This document shows positions 4,835-5,864 of a stretch of 5,864 nucleotides of DNA, one piece after another. Under the pieces are notes generated by a model, which was not told the DNA's origin, searched no databases, and saw only the letters and a list, made by a program, of their open reading frames with translations. A program made the translations under genes and the position numbers. The stretch covers positions 1 to 5,864 of the forward strand of contig JBKBQT010000075.1 of the NCBI GenBank assembly GCA_046292445.1. Direction: 5' to 3'. Each line of letters opens with the position of its first letter. Within the stretch, counting starts at the first letter, position 1. The DNA is from CALIZF01 sp046292445. GTDB lineage: Bacteria; Pseudomonadota; Alphaproteobacteria; Rhodobacterales; Rhodobacteraceae.

Positions 4835-5864
4835 GTGGATCCGGCAGAGCGCGTGCATCAGGCGTTCCTGCGGCGCGTGACGGCGCGGGATTTCCCGCCC
4901 GGCGCGTCGCCGGCCCCCGGGCTGGCGGCGGCCGAGGCGGCGGCGCTGTTCCGGGCGCAGTGCCTGAGCCGGCAGCTCGACCGGCAGGCGCGGGTGATGC
5001 GGCGGGCGGGCCGGGGGTTCCATACCATCGGCTCGTCGGGGCACGAGGGGATAGCGGCGGTCGCCGCGGCCCTGCGGCCGGGCGACATGGCGTTCTTGCA
5101 TTACCGGGACGCGGCGTTCCAGATCGCGCGGGCCATGCAGCTGCCGGGGCAGGATCCCCTGCGCGACATGATGCTGTCCTTTGCCGCGGCGGCGGAGGAT
5201 CCGATCTGCGGCGGGCGCCACAAGGTGCCGGGCTCGCGCGCGCTGATGATCCCGCCGCAGGGCTCGACCATCGCGAGCCTTCTGCCCAGGGCGGCCTGGA
5301 GCATCGGCGCGGCGCGGCGTTTGCGGCCCGGGCATGCGCTGCTGGCCGATGACGCGGTGGTGCTGGCCAGTTTCGGCGATGCGAGTGTCAATCACGCGAC
5401 CGCGCAGGCGGCGTTCGACACCGCCGGCTGGCCTGCCTATCAGGGCCTGCCGCTGCCGATCCTCTTCGTCTGCGAGGACAACAGGATCGGGATTTCGGTG
5501 CGCACCCCGCCGGGCTGGATCGCGGCGGTCTTCGCCGGGCGGCCGGGGCTGCGCTGCATCGCCGCCGACGGCTGCGATCTCTATGCCGCGCATGCGGCGG
5601 CGCGGGAGGCGGCGGACTGGGTGCGGGCGCGGCGGCGGCCGGTGGTCCTGCATCTGCGGATGGTGCGGCTTTACGGCCATGCCGGCGCGGATGTGGAGGC
5701 GGCCTATCGCAGCCGGGCCGAGATCGAGGCGGCCGGGGCGGAGGATCCGTTGCTGCAGTCCGTGCGGCTGATGGCCGAGGCGGGGACGAAGGACCCGGAT
5801 GCGGCGCTGGCGGTCTATGCGGCGGTCGGCGAGGCGGTGGCGGCCGAGGCGGCGCGGGCGGCGG
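4835..5864 (+). CDS. 2-oxoacid dehydrogenase E1 component, thiamine-diphosphate dependent (3' end missing)
   Basis: The frame from GTG 4835 stays open to the window edge (343 codons). AGGGGAG at 4821-4827, seven bases before it, supports this start. The protein resembles the alpha part of branched-chain-type 2-oxoacid dehydrogenase E1, which decarboxylates a 2-oxoacid on thiamine diphosphate and passes the acyl group to lipoyl-E2. Visible motifs are FHTIGSSGHEG (G69-H70-E71), LHYRDAAFQIA (YRD at 90-92), a KVPGS region and the cofactor block ASFGDASVNHATAQ (G181-D182). This block is followed by PILFVCEDNRIGIS, where N216 ends the thiamine motif. GDAS replaces the more common GDG, a variant I associate with long single-chain E1 proteins in which alpha and beta parts are fused (about 700-750 aa). 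If so, only about half is present. No E2 or E3 gene is visible. Substrate could be a branched-chain 2-oxoacid, pyruvate or another 2-oxoacid. Confidence 0.85.
   Translation, partial: MDPAERVHQAFLRRVTARDFPPGASPAPGLAAAEAAALFRAQCLSRQLDRQARVMRRAGRGFHTIGSSGHEGIAAVAAALRPGDMAFLHYRDAAFQIARAMQLPGQDPLRDMMLSFAAAAEDPICGGRHKVPGSRALMIPPQGSTIASLLPRAAWSIGAARRLRPGHALLADDAVVLASFGDASVNHATAQAAFDTAGWPAYQGLPLPILFVCEDNRIGISVRTPPGWIAAVFAGRPGLRCIAADGCDLYAAHAAAREAADWVRARRRPVVLHLRMVRLYGHAGADVEAAYRSRAEIEAAGAEDPLLQSVRLMAEAGTKDPDAALAVYAAVGEAVAAEAARAA

Noticed and set aside
4601..5680. A 359-codon minus-strand frame opposite the E1 gene
   Set aside because: Low-complexity Arg/Pro/His-rich product. The plus strand carries ordered E1 motifs over the same bases.

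Overview
The window is very GC-rich, and its codons nearly always end in G or C. It carries ordinary chromosomal metabolic and regulatory genes packed closely together. The protein content (CoxE-like VWA protein, divergent LysR/glutaryl-CoA dehydrogenase pair, single-chain-type 2-oxoacid dehydrogenase E1) and the intergenic GGAGTATTT...GGAACGATGAAG elements suggest an alphaproteobacterium, probably Rhodobacterales (Rhodobacter/Paracoccus-like). That assignment rests on recalled family and sequence resemblance, not on a database search.

Layout, left to right. Positions 2-163 hold the 3' end of an unrecognised plus-strand gene. A 14-bp tandem repeat (171-222) follows, then a 54-aa two-helix membrane protein (235-399), a small hairpin, and a 395-aa CoxE-like VWA-domain protein (452-1639). 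These three genes share a strand and may form one transcription unit. It ends at the first copy of a terminator-like intergenic element (1671-1702). A G-rich 198-bp stretch with a 10-G run leads to a DedA-family membrane protein (1901-2578). Its 3' end overlaps, tail to tail, the end of a LysR-type regulator on the minus strand (2485-3381).

The regulator is divergent from a glutaryl-CoA dehydrogenase gene, gcdH (3475-4710). The 93-bp gap between them contains a T-N11-A dyad placed as expected for a LysR operator. The second copy of the intergenic element (4732-4776) lies just after gcdH. The window ends inside a thiamine-diphosphate-dependent 2-oxoacid dehydrogenase E1 (4835-5864, 3' end missing).

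The best functional story is local. The LysR protein probably controls gcdH, which converts glutaryl-CoA to crotonyl-CoA in lysine, tryptophan or glutarate breakdown. The neighbouring E1 could belong to a related 2-oxoacid route, but a likely terminator separates them and its substrate cannot be read from the sequence. I see no mobile element, CRISPR array, tRNA, rRNA or clear defence system. Many long open frames on both strands are by-products of the base composition.
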